A DNA stretch of 64,000 bases from Pseudomonadota bacterium (lineage in GTDB: Bacteria; Pseudomonadota; Alphaproteobacteria; Rhizobiales; Phreatobacteraceae). This document shows, piece by piece, positions 50,910 through 58,914 of this stretch; the first letter of the stretch is position 1, and each line of letters begins with the position of its first letter. The translations under genes were made by a program, and so were the position numbers. The stretch is taken from assembly GCA_020161695.1 (NCBI GenBank), contig JAIUOO010000002.1:62001-126000 (forward strand), written 5' to 3'. The notes beneath the pieces are model-generated. The model was given only the letters and a program-made list of their open reading frames with translations. It had not been told where the DNA came from and searched no databases.

Positions 50910-51863
50910 ATGCGCTTCTCCCCGTCCCGATCGCTGTCCTCCTCGCAGCTCTCGCGCCGCAGCATCGCCCTCGCCTTCGCCGGCTTGCCGCTGGCGGCAC
51001 TAAGTCCGATCCGGGCATCCGACGGCACGGCCATCGGCTCCGACCTCGTGCGCGTGCGCGCCAAGGTCAACGCCTATGCCGACCTGCTGAACCTTGCCGG
51101 GCAGATGCGGACGATGTGGCAGCGCTATACCCGTCTCGTGAACGCGGACCGCGGGCCGACCGGCAACGAAGCGAGCATCAACGGCCTGCACGAGCCGCGC
51201 GATCTCTCGCGCGAGCTTGCCGCCGTCCGCGCCGAGGTGAGCCAGAGCCCGTCGCTCGCGGAATGCGACCCGGCCATGGCCATGGTCATCCAGCTGCATG
51301 GCGAGGTGACGCCCCTCGTGACGGAGGCCGCCGCCTACTACGCCTCCGGCCAGCACAGGCAGGACGGCGGCGCGAAAGCGCGCGAGTACCATGTCCGTCT
51401 GCGCAAGGCAGTCCCGTCCTACCTCGCCGCCTGCCGCGAGGCCCAGACGGCGCTGGAACCCGTGCGGGAGGTGGTGGAGCAGGCAGAGCTTGCCGCCTTC
51501 GAGCGCCGCGCCGGCCGTGACGGCCGCTGGACCATCCGCCGCACCACCATCGAAGCGCGCCGGGTCATGGCGGTGTTCCCGCGTGCGGGCGGCGTCATCG
51601 AACTCGAGCGGCTCGACGACGCGATGAACGCCTACGAAGCCGTGCTCGGCGAGGCGGAGACCTTCGCCTCTGCCAATCCGCAGGCGATGATCGGTTTCGA
51701 GCGATCCGCCCGCAACTATCTCGCCGCGATGCGTCAGGCCCGCACGCGCATCGTGGCCTTTCCGGCCGAGCCCAAGCGCTGGGCGCCCGAAATCGCCGAC
51801 GTCGAAACGCCGTACCAGGGTCTCCTGACCTTTGCCGACGCCGTGCTGCGCAATCTCGCCTGA
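50910..51863 (+). CDS. Exported protein, probable DUF3829 (YiiG-like)
   Basis: About 317 residues from ATG 50910, with a Tat/Sec-like signal (SRRSIALAFAGLPLAALSPIRAS). The mature part is almost wholly helical: KVNAYADLLNLAGQMRTMWQRYTRLVN, YHVRLRKAVPSYLAACREAQTALEPV, YEAVLGEAETFA and a final YQGLLTFADAVLRNLA. The pattern resembles DUF3829 (YiiG), whose function is unknown; the assignment is tentative. An in-frame GTG at 50862 would add 16 residues before the signal. Confidence 0.62.
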   Translation: MRFSPSRSLSSSQLSRRSIALAFAGLPLAALSPIRASDGTAIGSDLVRVRAKVNAYADLLNLAGQMRTMWQRYTRLVNADRGPTGNEASINGLHEPRDLSRELAAVRAEVSQSPSLAECDPAMAMVIQLHGEVTPLVTEAAAYYASGQHRQDGGAKAREYHVRLRKAVPSYLAACREAQTALEPVREVVEQAELAAFERRAGRDGRWTIRRTTIEARRVMAVFPRAGGVIELERLDDAMNAYEAVLGEAETFASANPQAMIGFERSARNYLAAMRQARTRIVAFPAEPKRWAPEIADVETPYQGLLTFADAVLRNLA

Positions 51864-51944
51864 ACAGTCCTTGCGGTGGCGCATTGACGCGCCGGCCGCG
51901 CCGGTGACAGACAGGGCCATGCAGGATAGCGGGGCCAGGACAGC

Positions 51945-53456
51945 GTGAGCGAGACGACATCCGCCGTTCCCGGCGAGCCGACGCCCGCGGCGGAAACGCG
52001 CCTCGCCACGATCTGGCGCGACAATGTCGCCCGTCCGGTGCGGGCGCTGAAGGCGGCCTACCTGCCGCTCCTGATGGTCTATTTCGCCTATGGCGCGCTG
52101 GGCATCATCGACGTTGCCCGCGACATGTGGATCAAGGAGAGCCTGTCGCTGTCCCCGGCCGAACTCGCGGGGATCGGCGTCTGGCTGAGCCTGCCCTGGA
52201 CGATCAAGATGGTGTTCGGGCAACTCGTCGATTCCGTACCGCTATTCGGTTCGCAGCGGCGCATCTACGTGCTGATCGGCGCCGCCTTCACGGCCTCGGG
52301 ACTGGTGACGCTGGCAGGCGCCGCGGGCGGCTGGCTCGCCGCGCTGAGGCCGGACCAGGCCTATGTGCTCGGCGCCCTGCTAATCGTGCTTGGCGCGGTG
52401 ATCCAGGACGTCGTGGCGGATGCCATGTCCTCGGAAGTGGTCGAGCGCGTCGATGCTGCCGGCAATCCGCGACCGGCTGGGGAGATCCGCGCCGATCTCG
52501 GCATGGTGCAGGTGCTGGGCCGCCTCGCCCTCGGCATCGGCATCCTGTCGGTCGCCGGCCTGTCCGGCTTCCTCGCCCAACATTTCACCCGCGAGCAGGT
52601 CTTCCTCGCCGGACTGGCCATTCCGCTGATCTCGGTGACCGGCATCCTGCTCTATCGGGGCGAGACGGCGGAGCGCCGTCCGCTCGACTGGCGTATTCTC
52701 GGCGGCGGCATCGGCTTCGGCGCCTTCGTCGTCGCCATTGCGCTCGGCGGCGTGCCCTATGCGCAGGAGGTGGTGTTCGCCGGCTCGATGACGGTGGTCG
52801 TCGCGATGCTGCACATCGTCACCCGCGACATCGACCCGAAGACGCGGCGCTCCATCCTTTTCGCCTCGGTGATCATCTTCGCCTTCCGTGCGACGCCGGG
52901 TGTCGGGGACGGCTATTTCTGGTGGTCGCTGGACGTGCTGAAGTTCGACGAGGCGTTCTACGGCGTGCTGCGGCAGACCGGCGCCATCATCGCCATCGCG
53001 GCCATGTGGCTGTTCTCGAAACAGCTCACCGAATATTCGGTGCCGTCCGTGCTGTTCTGGATCGCGGTTGCGGGCACGATCCTGTCGCTGCCCAATATCG
53101 GCCTGTTCTACGGGCTCTCCGGCTGGACGGAGGCCCATTTCGGCTTCGGCGCGCGCACCATCGCGGTGGTGGACGCGGCGACGTCGTCGCCCTTCGCGCA
53201 ACTCTCGATGATCCCGCTCCTGACCCTCGTCGCCTACTACGCGCCGGAGGGCCGCCGGGCCACATGGTTCGCGCTGATGGCCTCGCTGATGAACCTCGCG
53301 CTGGTCGCGGGACAGCTCCAGACCAAGTATCTGAACCAGGTCTTCACCGTGGGCCGCGGCGCCTATGCCGAACTCGGCCCCCTGCTGATCACCGCAACCG
53401 TGATCGGCTTCGTCGTGCCGGTCACGGTGATCCTGATGTTCCGCAAGCGCGTGTAG
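51945..53456 (+). CDS. BT1-family (folate/biopterin-type) MFS transporter
   Basis: 503 residues, about twelve helices. LPLLMVYFAYGALGIIDVARDMWIKESLSLSPAELAGIGVWLSLPWTIKMVFGQLVDSVPLFGSQRRIYVLIG and VIQDVVADAMSSEVVER are characteristic of the BT1/FBT family of folate and pterin transporters. FRATPGVGDGYFWWSLDVLKFDEAFYGVLRQ later in the protein also fits. Substrate in bacteria is unproven. The start is GTG 51945 behind CCAGGA. It converges with the DUF1579 gene, whose stop is four bases away. Confidence 0.82.
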   Translation: MSETTSAVPGEPTPAAETRLATIWRDNVARPVRALKAAYLPLLMVYFAYGALGIIDVARDMWIKESLSLSPAELAGIGVWLSLPWTIKMVFGQLVDSVPLFGSQRRIYVLIGAAFTASGLVTLAGAAGGWLAALRPDQAYVLGALLIVLGAVIQDVVADAMSSEVVERVDAAGNPRPAGEIRADLGMVQVLGRLALGIGILSVAGLSGFLAQHFTREQVFLAGLAIPLISVTGILLYRGETAERRPLDWRILGGGIGFGAFVVAIALGGVPYAQEVVFAGSMTVVVAMLHIVTRDIDPKTRRSILFASVIIFAFRATPGVGDGYFWWSLDVLKFDEAFYGVLRQTGAIIAIAAMWLFSKQLTEYSVPSVLFWIAVAGTILSLPNIGLFYGLSGWTEAHFGFGARTIAVVDAATSSPFAQLSMIPLLTLVAYYAPEGRRATWFALMASLMNLALVAGQLQTKYLNQVFTVGRGAYAELGPLLITATVIGFVVPVTVILMFRKRV

Positions 53457-53459
53457 CGG

Positions 53460-53948
53460 CTATTTCACCCGCCTGTACTCGGCGGTCGTGAACTCGGTCA
53501 TGCTGCCGTCCGGGTTCTGGACGCGCGAGTGGAAGATATGGGTGTCGGCGTCCACGACATCGACCACGTCGTGGTAGGTCGCCATCGTGCCGTCGCCGGA
53601 GAAGCTCGGGCCGACGGACTTCAGCGTCAGCACCTTGCCCGCAGCGTCCAGCTCGCCCTCGTAGATCCACATCATCGGCATCATCGAGCCGACCCACGAG
53701 CCGACGTAGTGACCTTTCGCGGGGTCGTAGCCGATGGTGAGGCGCGTGCTCGCGGGACCGCCGCCGGGCATCTCGCCCTCCCCCTCGCCGACAAGCCAGA
53801 AGCCGCCGAGCGAGGAATAGGTCTGCGTGCCGCTCGACTTCATCTTCTGGTCTGGCTGTCCGGGCGGGCCGTCACATTCGGCCGTGTAGGTCCAGTCGCC
53901 GACCAGCTGCTGCAGCCAGCCGTGTTCCTTCTGCGGTTCGCCGAACAT
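53460..53948 (-). CDS. DUF1579 domain-containing protein
   Basis: 162 residues: EHGWLQQLVGDWTYTAEC, SSGTQTYSSLGGFWLVGEGEGEM, TIGYDPAKGHYVGSWVGSMMPMMWIYEGELD are the DUF1579 (lipocalin-like) landmarks. Last gene of a six-gene minus-strand cluster led by an ArsR regulator. Function unknown; small-molecule binding is suspected from the fold. There is no signal peptide. Confidence 0.88.
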   Translation of the reverse strand: MFGEPQKEHGWLQQLVGDWTYTAECDGPPGQPDQKMKSSGTQTYSSLGGFWLVGEGEGEMPGGGPASTRLTIGYDPAKGHYVGSWVGSMMPMMWIYEGELDAAGKVLTLKSVGPSFSGDGTMATYHDVVDVVDADTHIFHSRVQNPDGSMTEFTTAEYRRVK

Positions 53949-53986
53949 CGCGTCCTCCTTCGCTGATTGTTGATTGATTGCCGGGA

Positions 53987-54541
53987 TCAGGCCGCCGCTC
54001 GGCCCTCGCCCGGCGCGCCGCGCCCGGCTTCGGCCTTCAGGTTGGCAAGGCCGGTCTCGAACTCCTTGCCGACCATGCGGTCGCAGTCGATGAACATGGA
54101 GATCAGCTTGCCGACGAACGGCTGGGGGCCGAACATCGCCCAGGTGACGCGGGTGCCCGCGCCCTCCGGCCTGAGCGTGAATTCAGCAGTGTTACGCGCC
54201 TTGAACGGCCGGATGAAATCGAGCTGGATCGTGACTCGTTCCGGAGCGGTCGTCTCGAGGATCTCCATGCGGCCGGCGCCGATGTTGCGGTCGCCATCCC
54301 AGGCATAGACGGAGCCCGGCCCGGCTTCCGCGCCGGACAGCGAGCGCTTCATGCCCGGGTCCTTCTTCTCCCACGGCGACCATGCCGGCCATGCGCGGAA
54401 ATCGTTGATCATCGGGAAGATGCGCTCGGCGGGAGCATCGATCAGAGCCGACCGCTCGGTGCGGAATCGGTCGGGCTTCTGCGCCGCGATGATCAGCACG
54501 AGGGCGACGACGGCCAGGGCGGCGAGCAGAACGTAGAGCAT
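53987..54541 (-). CDS. SRPBCC-family protein with N-terminal membrane anchor
   Basis: 184 residues: one helix (YVLLAALAVVALVLIIAA), then a START/Bet v1-like domain (RSALIDAPAERIFPMINDFRAWPAWSPWEKKDPGMKRSLSGAEAGPGSVYAWDG; FKARNTAEFTLRPEGAGTRVTWAMFGP). Such polyketide-cyclase-like proteins bind hydrophobic ligands. It lies 38 bases before DUF1579 and 27 after the DoxX gene on the same strand, in the ArsR-led cluster where SRPBCC partners are usual. Confidence 0.87.
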   Translation of the reverse strand: MLYVLLAALAVVALVLIIAAQKPDRFRTERSALIDAPAERIFPMINDFRAWPAWSPWEKKDPGMKRSLSGAEAGPGSVYAWDGDRNIGAGRMEILETTAPERVTIQLDFIRPFKARNTAEFTLRPEGAGTRVTWAMFGPQPFVGKLISMFIDCDRMVGKEFETGLANLKAEAGRGAPGEGRAAA

Positions 54542-54568
54542 GGCTTGGCCTCCGTTTGAGAAAGCGGT

Positions 54569-54982
54569 TCAGGACTTGAAGGGAATGAGCGCCCGCAGGC
54601 GCGGCTCGCGCAGCCACAGGCCGCCCCAGGCGATGACGCCGAGATAGAGGCCGAACAGCAGATGGCTGAACAGCGGATTGTCGATCCGCATGTGCGTCGC
54701 CATCGCCCCGCCGAGATAGCCGGTGAGCAGGATAGCCCCGAGCACCGAGGTGCGTGGCACGGCGTAGAGGATGGCGCAGCCGAGCGTGAGCACGCCAAGA
54801 ATGCGCGCCTTGGTCGGATCGGCCGGCCAGCCGAGTTCCGCCATCGTGTCGAGGACGACCTGGATCGGCACCAGCTTGATGGCCCCGTCGACGACGAGGA
54901 ACAGGATCAGGATGCCGCTCAGCACCCAGCCGGTGCGGCTGGCGGCGCGGGACGGCGCCGCCACATCAACTGCGATGGTCAT
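54569..54982 (-). CDS. DoxX-like membrane protein
   Basis: 137 residues with four helices: WVLSGILILFLVVDGAIKLVP, MAELGWPADPTKARILGVLTLGCAILYAVPRTSVLGAILLTGYLGGAMATHMRIDNPLF and FGLYLGVIAWGGLWLREPRLRALIPF, the DoxX_2/DUF417-like pattern. ATG 54982 has GGAG eight bases upstream. Function unknown; DoxX-like proteins take part in redox or thiol stress. Lies 25 bases after the glyoxalase-like gene in the ArsR cluster. Confidence 0.85.
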   Translation of the reverse strand: MTIAVDVAAPSRAASRTGWVLSGILILFLVVDGAIKLVPIQVVLDTMAELGWPADPTKARILGVLTLGCAILYAVPRTSVLGAILLTGYLGGAMATHMRIDNPLFSHLLFGLYLGVIAWGGLWLREPRLRALIPFKS

Positions 54983-55007
54983 TGCAAGGTCTCCGGACGC
55001 CTGCGGC

Positions 55008-55424
55008 TCAGCTCTTGGCCGGCAGGGTGTGGGCAAAGCTCCAGGAATGGCCGAACGGGTCGTTCACCTGGCCGTAGCGGTCGCCCCAGAAGGCATCGTG
55101 CGGCGCCACCACCTCGACAGCGCCGGCAGCAATGGCGCGGGCGTACCAGGCGTCGCAGTCGTCGACGGTCAGGTGCATCGTCACCGAAACGCCGCCGATC
55201 CGGGGGGGCGGGGCGAAACGGCCGTTCGGGCTCTGGAACTCCGGGAAATCGTCGTGAAGGAACACATGGCCGCCATTGATGACGAGCGCGGCGTGCAGCA
55301 GGCGCTTGCCGTCGTCGGCGGGCACGCGCGCCATCTCGCTCGCGCCGAGCGCCTTGGCGTAGAAGTCGATCGCGGCGGTTGCGCCATCGATGTTCAGATG
55401 CGGAATGATCGGGCTCATGGTCAT
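55008..55424 (-). CDS. VOC-family (glyoxalase/PhnB-like) protein
   Basis: 138 residues: IIPHLNIDGATAAIDFYAKALGASEMARVP, HAALVINGGHVFLHDDFPEF, VSVTMHLTVDDCDAWYARAIAAGAVEVVAPHDAFWGDRYGQVNDPFGHSWSFA are typical of PhnB-like VOC proteins. Such proteins may be glyoxalases or bleomycin-type binders, usually annotated without proven substrate. Part of the ArsR-led minus operon. ATG 55424, or the following ATG at 55418. Confidence 0.88.
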   Translation of the reverse strand: MTMSPIIPHLNIDGATAAIDFYAKALGASEMARVPADDGKRLLHAALVINGGHVFLHDDFPEFQSPNGRFAPPPRIGGVSVTMHLTVDDCDAWYARAIAAGAVEVVAPHDAFWGDRYGQVNDPFGHSWSFAHTLPAKS

Positions 55425-55451
55425 CGGTCTGCTCCGTGTCGGGGGAAGAAT

Positions 55452-55790
55452 TCAGGGTGTCGCGGGGGAGAAATCGTGCGCCTCGGGACGGCGATGCAGG
55501 CGCAGCGGGCGGACAGGCTCGCGGACGATGATGCCGCGTGCCTCAAGGTCGAGTTGGATCGCCTTGGCCCACCATCCGGCCTTGACGCCGTCCGGAAACA
55601 GTTCGGCGGGCAGGAGCGGGATCAGACGGCGCTCGGCCTCGGCGATGGTGAGCCCCGGCGATGCTTCGGGCAGCACGCTGAGATAGGCACGGCGCACCTC
55701 GGCAACGCGGCGGGCATCGCGCCGCTGCACGCTGCCGGGATGGTTGACGTTCAGCACGCCGATCCTGTCGTCGCTTGGGTCAGCGGTCAT
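55452..55790 (-). CDS. Small hypothetical protein, possibly DUF6958-like
   Basis: 112 residues: IGVLNVNHPGSVQRRDARRVAEVRRAYLSVLPEASPGLTIAEAERRLIPLLPAELFPDGVKAGWWAKAIQLDLEARGIIVREPVRPLRLHR. I have seen this FP-G-KAGWW-K-VQLDLEAKG-I-RE pattern in uncharacterised proteins beside ArsR/SRPBCC genes, and it may be DUF6958, but I am not certain of the name. It overlaps the ArsR gene by 11 bases and is probably coupled to it. No function proposed. Confidence 0.72.
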   Translation of the reverse strand: MTADPSDDRIGVLNVNHPGSVQRRDARRVAEVRRAYLSVLPEASPGLTIAEAERRLIPLLPAELFPDGVKAGWWAKAIQLDLEARGIIVREPVRPLRLHRRPEAHDFSPATP

Positions 55791-56163
55791 CGTCCGCCCT
55801 CCCCGTTGCGGTTGCGTCGGCAGCGGCCGGAGCCACGGGCTCGTCCTCGATGCTCGCGAGATAGTCCGCGAGACGGTCGAGCCTGGCCTCCCACATCACC
55901 CGGTAGCGCTCGAGCCATTCGGCCGCCTCGCGCATCGGAGCGGCTTCAAGACGGCACGGCCGCCACTGCGCCTCCCTGCTACGCGTGATGAGGCCGGCAT
56001 GTTCCAGCACCTTCAGATGTTTCGAGACCGCCGGCAGGCTCATGGCGAAGGGCTTTGCCAGCTCCGTCACCGACGTCTCGCCCTCCGCGAGGCGCGCGAG
56101 GATCGCCCGGCGGGTTGGGTCGGCGAGCGCCTGAAGGGTCGTGCTGAGGGGGTCCAGCGCCAT
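55780..56163 (-). CDS. ArsR-family winged-helix regulator
   Basis: 127 residues: LADPTRRAILARLAEGETSVTELAKPFAMSLPAVSKHLKVLEHAGLITRSREAQWRPCRL is the ArsR HTH of the metal-independent subgroup that accompanies SRPBCC genes; there is no Cys metal site. First gene of the minus cluster arsR-hypothetical-VOC-DoxX-SRPBCC-DUF1579, which it probably represses. A small dyad AACC-GTCT-GGTT at 56168-56179, five bases before the start codon, may be its operator. Confidence 0.88.
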   Translation of the reverse strand: MALDPLSTTLQALADPTRRAILARLAEGETSVTELAKPFAMSLPAVSKHLKVLEHAGLITRSREAQWRPCRLEAAPMREAAEWLERYRVMWEARLDRLADYLASIEDEPVAPAAADATATGRADDDR

Positions 56164-56463
56164 AGTGAACCGTCTGGTTATTTAACTCATTGGTTTAGTA
56201 CGACGGCCGCCGCTGCGGGTCAAGCCCTGAATCGAGAGCCCGGCGCAACGCTTCCAGATCCGGGTGGAGCGAGCGGCGATGGAAGTGGCGCCAGCCATTC
56301 CTCGCGGTGCCGCGCCGTTTTCCAAACGTCACCGATTCGGCTATAGTCTGGGCTTGCGGCGCCCGTGCGCGCCTGAACCGAGAGGATCGGACCCCTGTCC
56401 ACCACAACCCTGCCGGGGCGCAAGGCCAAGGCCGCGCCCGCCGGGACGCCCCCCGCCAGCCCC
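56164..56463. other. Divergent region between arsR and rsfS
   Basis: No gene is seen. AACC-GTCT-GGTT (56168-56179) next to the arsR start in an AT-rich stretch is a candidate ArsR operator/promoter zone. Towards rsfS the frame is open from 56377 without an ATG, and AGAGGA at 56381-56386 resembles a ribosome site eight bases before an in-frame CTG at 56395. Confidence 0.5.
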
Positions 56464-56808
56464 GTGGCGGCGGATGTCCTGAAACTCGTCCTCGCGACCC
56501 TGGAAGAGAACAAGGCCGAGGAAGTCCAGACCATCGACCTCGCCGGAAAGACCTCGATCGCCGATGCCATGGTGGTGTCGTCGGGCCGGTCGAACCGTCA
56601 CGTCAGCGCCCTTGCCGACTACCTGCTCAAGGCGCTGAAGGAGGCGGGGGTGAAGGACGTGCGCGTCGAGGGCATGCCTGCCTGCGATTGGGTGTTGGTC
56701 GATGCCGGCGACGTCATCATCCACGTCTTCCGGCCCGAGGTCCGCACCTTCTACAATCTTGAGAAGATGTGGTCCGCCGCCCGCCCCGGCGACCGGCTGG
56801 CCGGCTGA
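56464..56808 (+). CDS. rsfS: Ribosomal silencing factor RsfS
   Basis: 114 residues from GTG 56464: LATLEENKAEEVQTIDLAGKTSIADAMVVSSGRSNRHVSALADYLLKALKEAGVK and GMPACDWVLVDAGDVIIHVFRPEVRTFYNLEKMW are the RsfS/DUF143 signature. It binds ribosomal protein uL14 and blocks subunit joining in slow growth. The 5' end is uncertain: an in-frame CTG at 56395 with a good ribosome site would add 23 residues; GTG 56464 has none. rlmH follows by 13 bases, the common rsfS-rlmH pairing. Confidence 0.9.
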   Translation: MAADVLKLVLATLEENKAEEVQTIDLAGKTSIADAMVVSSGRSNRHVSALADYLLKALKEAGVKDVRVEGMPACDWVLVDAGDVIIHVFRPEVRTFYNLEKMWSAARPGDRLAG

Positions 56809-56821
56809 AGCCCGGCCAACC

Positions 56822-57298
56822 ATGCGCCTGCTGATCGTCGCGGTGGGTCGGATGAAATCCGGCCCCGAGGCGGAGCTAGCCGACCGCTACAGCGAGCGCG
56901 CCGCCAAGGCGGGCCGCTCGCTCGGGTTCCGCTCACTCGACATCGTCCAGATCGACGAAAGCCGCCTGGCGGATGCCGCTGCCCGCAAGGCGGACGAGGC
57001 CGCCGCCATCCGCCGCCATGCGAGCGGCCGGCTCATCGTCCTCGACGAGCGGGGAGAGGCCATGGGCAGCGAGAGCTTCGCTGGCCTTATTGGCGGCTGG
57101 AAGGATGCCGGCGAAAGCGCGATGACCCTGGTCATTGGCGGGCCCGACGGGCTCGATCCTGCCCTGCGCCGCGAGGCGGATCGCGCCCTCTGCTTCGGCG
57201 CCATGACCTGGCCGCACCAGCTCGTCCGCGTCATGGCGCTGGAGCAGCTCTACCGCGCCATGACCATTCTTTCCGGCCACCCCTATCATCGGGCCTGA
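56822..57298 (+). CDS. rlmH: 23S rRNA (pseudouridine-1915-N3)-methyltransferase RlmH
   Basis: 158 residues: MRLLIVAVGRMKSGPEAELADRYSERA, IVLDERGEAMGSESFAGLIG, LVIGGPDGLDP, and the C-terminal knot LCFGAMTWPHQLVRVMALEQLYRAMTILSGHPYHRA diagnostic of SPOUT-family RlmH. It methylates pseudouridine 1915 of 23S rRNA on assembled 70S ribosomes. Cotranscribed with rsfS. Confidence 0.96.
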   Translation: MRLLIVAVGRMKSGPEAELADRYSERAAKAGRSLGFRSLDIVQIDESRLADAAARKADEAAAIRRHASGRLIVLDERGEAMGSESFAGLIGGWKDAGESAMTLVIGGPDGLDPALRREADRALCFGAMTWPHQLVRVMALEQLYRAMTILSGHPYHRA

Positions 57299-57313
57299 CC
57301 GGCACGCTGCCGG
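57299..57313 (+). other. Hairpin immediately after rlmH
   Basis: CCGGCA-CGC-TGCCGG starts at the base after the rlmH stop. There is no T-run, so termination would need help; it may mark the mRNA end. Confidence 0.4.
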
Positions 57314-57415
57314 GTGCAATGGGCGCCGGCGCAACCTTCCCTGCCACGGCATCATCCAGTCGATAGGAACATCGACTGCAAAATGCCGCAGGACAGCGCT
57401 TCTGGCCCCCTTACC

Positions 57416-57444
57416 CTGTCATAGAAGCTTCATTAGAGTGTCAC
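57416..57444 (+). promoter_or_regulatory. PHO box (PhoB site) upstream of ugpB
   Basis: CTGTCAT (57416-57422), GCTTCAT (57427-57433) and GTGTCAC (57438-57444) repeat with an 11-bp period, matching CTGTCAT-N4-CTGTCAT well in the first repeat (7/7) and in five of seven positions in each of the others. It is 93 bases before the ugpB start. The ugp operon is a classical PhoB target. Confidence 0.78.
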
Positions 57445-57536
57445 TTGTCCGTCGTTTCGCGGACCCAGAACGGCACGCTCCGAGGGGGGCCAAGCCGCAT
57501 AGGCGCCCCGTCGCGCTCTTTGGGAGGATGAATTCG

Positions 57537-58856
57537 ATGTTTAACCGCCGCTTCATGCTTGCGGCCGCAGCAGCAGCCATGCTGACCGCGAGCCCCGCCA
57601 GCGCCCAGGTCGAGATCCAGTGGTGGCACGCCATGACCGGCGCCAATAACGAGGTGGTCGTCAAGCTGGCGCAGGAATTCAATGCCTCGCAGACCGAGTT
57701 CCGCGTGGTCCCGACGTACAAGGGCTCCTATCCCGACACGATGAATGCCGGCATCGCCGCGTTCCGTGCCGGCAACGCACCGCATATCCTGCAGGTCTTC
57801 GAGGTGGGCACCGCCACGATGATGGCAGCCCGCGGCGCCATCAAGCCGGTGTTCCAGCTCATGGCCGACGCCAACGAACCGTTCGACCCGAAGGCCTATC
57901 TGCCGGCGGTCGCGGGCTATTATTCCACCTCCCGCGGCGAGATGCTGTCGTTCCCGTTCAACTCGTCCTCGTCGGTGATGTGGTACAACAAGGACGCGTT
58001 CCGCCGCGCCGGGCTCAATCCCGACCAGCCGCCGAAGACCTGGCCCGAACTGTTCGATGCGGCCAGGAAGCTGCGCGCCGCCGGTCACGACAAGTGCGGC
58101 TTCTCTTCGGCCTGGATCACCTGGCTGAACCTCGAGCAGTTCTCGGTCTGGCATAACGTGCCGCTGGCCACCCGCGCCAACGGCATCGACGGCTTCGACA
58201 CCGAACTGCGCTTCAACTCGCCGCTGCATGTCCGTCACCTGCAGAGCCTGATCGAACTGCAGCGCGACAACACGTTCAGCTATTCCGGCCGCACCAATAC
58301 CGGCGAAGGCCGCTTCACCTCGGGCGAATGCCCGATCATGCTGACCTCCTCGGGCTTCTACGGGAACGTTCGCGCCAACGCGAAGTTCGAGTGGGCCAAT
58401 GCGCCGATGCCGTACTATCCGGACGTGCAGGGCGCGCCGCAGAACTCGACCCTCGGCGGCGCCTCGCTGTGGGTGATGGGCGGCAAGGCGGCGGCCGAGT
58501 ATCGCGGCGTCGCCAAGTTCTTCGCCTTCCTCTCCGACACCAACCGGCAGGCCAAGCTGCACACGGATTCCGGCTATCTGCCGATCACGCTGGCGGCCTA
58601 TCAGCAGGTCAAGGCATCCGGCTTCTATAACCAGAACCCCTATCTGGAGACGCCGATCCTCGAACTCACCAACAAGCCGCCGACCGAGAATTCGCGCGGC
58701 CTTCGCCTCGGCAACATGGTGCAGATGCGCGACGTCTGGGCCGAGGAGATCGAAGCGGCGCTCGCGGGCCAGAAATCGGCCCAGGCCGCGCTTGACGCGG
58801 CGGTTTCGCGCGGCAACGCCATGCTGCGCCAGTTCGAGCGCACCGTAACCCGCTGA
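57537..58856 (+). CDS. ugpB: Glycerol-3-phosphate ABC transporter binding protein
   Basis: 439 residues with a Sec signal (MLAAAAAAMLTASPASAQ) and UgpB landmarks: VEIQWWHAMTGANNEVVVKLAQEFN, PTYKGSYPDTMNAGIAAFRAGNAPHILQVFEVGTATMMAA, SVMWYNKDAFRRAG and SGFYGNVRANAKFEWANAPMPYYPDV. Binds sn-glycerol-3-phosphate and glycerophosphodiesters. ATG 57537 lies nine bases after GGGAGG; the overlapping ATG at 57528 is too close to it. Heads ugpBAEC behind a PHO box. Confidence 0.93.
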   Translation: MFNRRFMLAAAAAAMLTASPASAQVEIQWWHAMTGANNEVVVKLAQEFNASQTEFRVVPTYKGSYPDTMNAGIAAFRAGNAPHILQVFEVGTATMMAARGAIKPVFQLMADANEPFDPKAYLPAVAGYYSTSRGEMLSFPFNSSSSVMWYNKDAFRRAGLNPDQPPKTWPELFDAARKLRAAGHDKCGFSSAWITWLNLEQFSVWHNVPLATRANGIDGFDTELRFNSPLHVRHLQSLIELQRDNTFSYSGRTNTGEGRFTSGECPIMLTSSGFYGNVRANAKFEWANAPMPYYPDVQGAPQNSTLGGASLWVMGGKAAAEYRGVAKFFAFLSDTNRQAKLHTDSGYLPITLAAYQQVKASGFYNQNPYLETPILELTNKPPTENSRGLRLGNMVQMRDVWAEEIEAALAGQKSAQAALDAAVSRGNAMLRQFERTVTR

Positions 58857-58865
58857 CGACAATCC

Positions 58866-58892
58866 GAGGGGTGGGCCCTGTGCCCGCCCCTC
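58866..58892 (+). other. Intercistronic hairpin between ugpB and ugpA
   Basis: GAGGGGTGGGC (58866-58876), loop CCTGT, GCCCGCCCCTC (58882-58892): an 11-bp stem with one G-U pair, without a T-run. Same position in the operon as the stem at 4283 after the other binding-protein gene, consistent with retro-regulation of binding-protein mRNA. Confidence 0.6.
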
Positions 58893-58914
58893 GCCCCTTC
58901 CAAGGATGTCCTGA

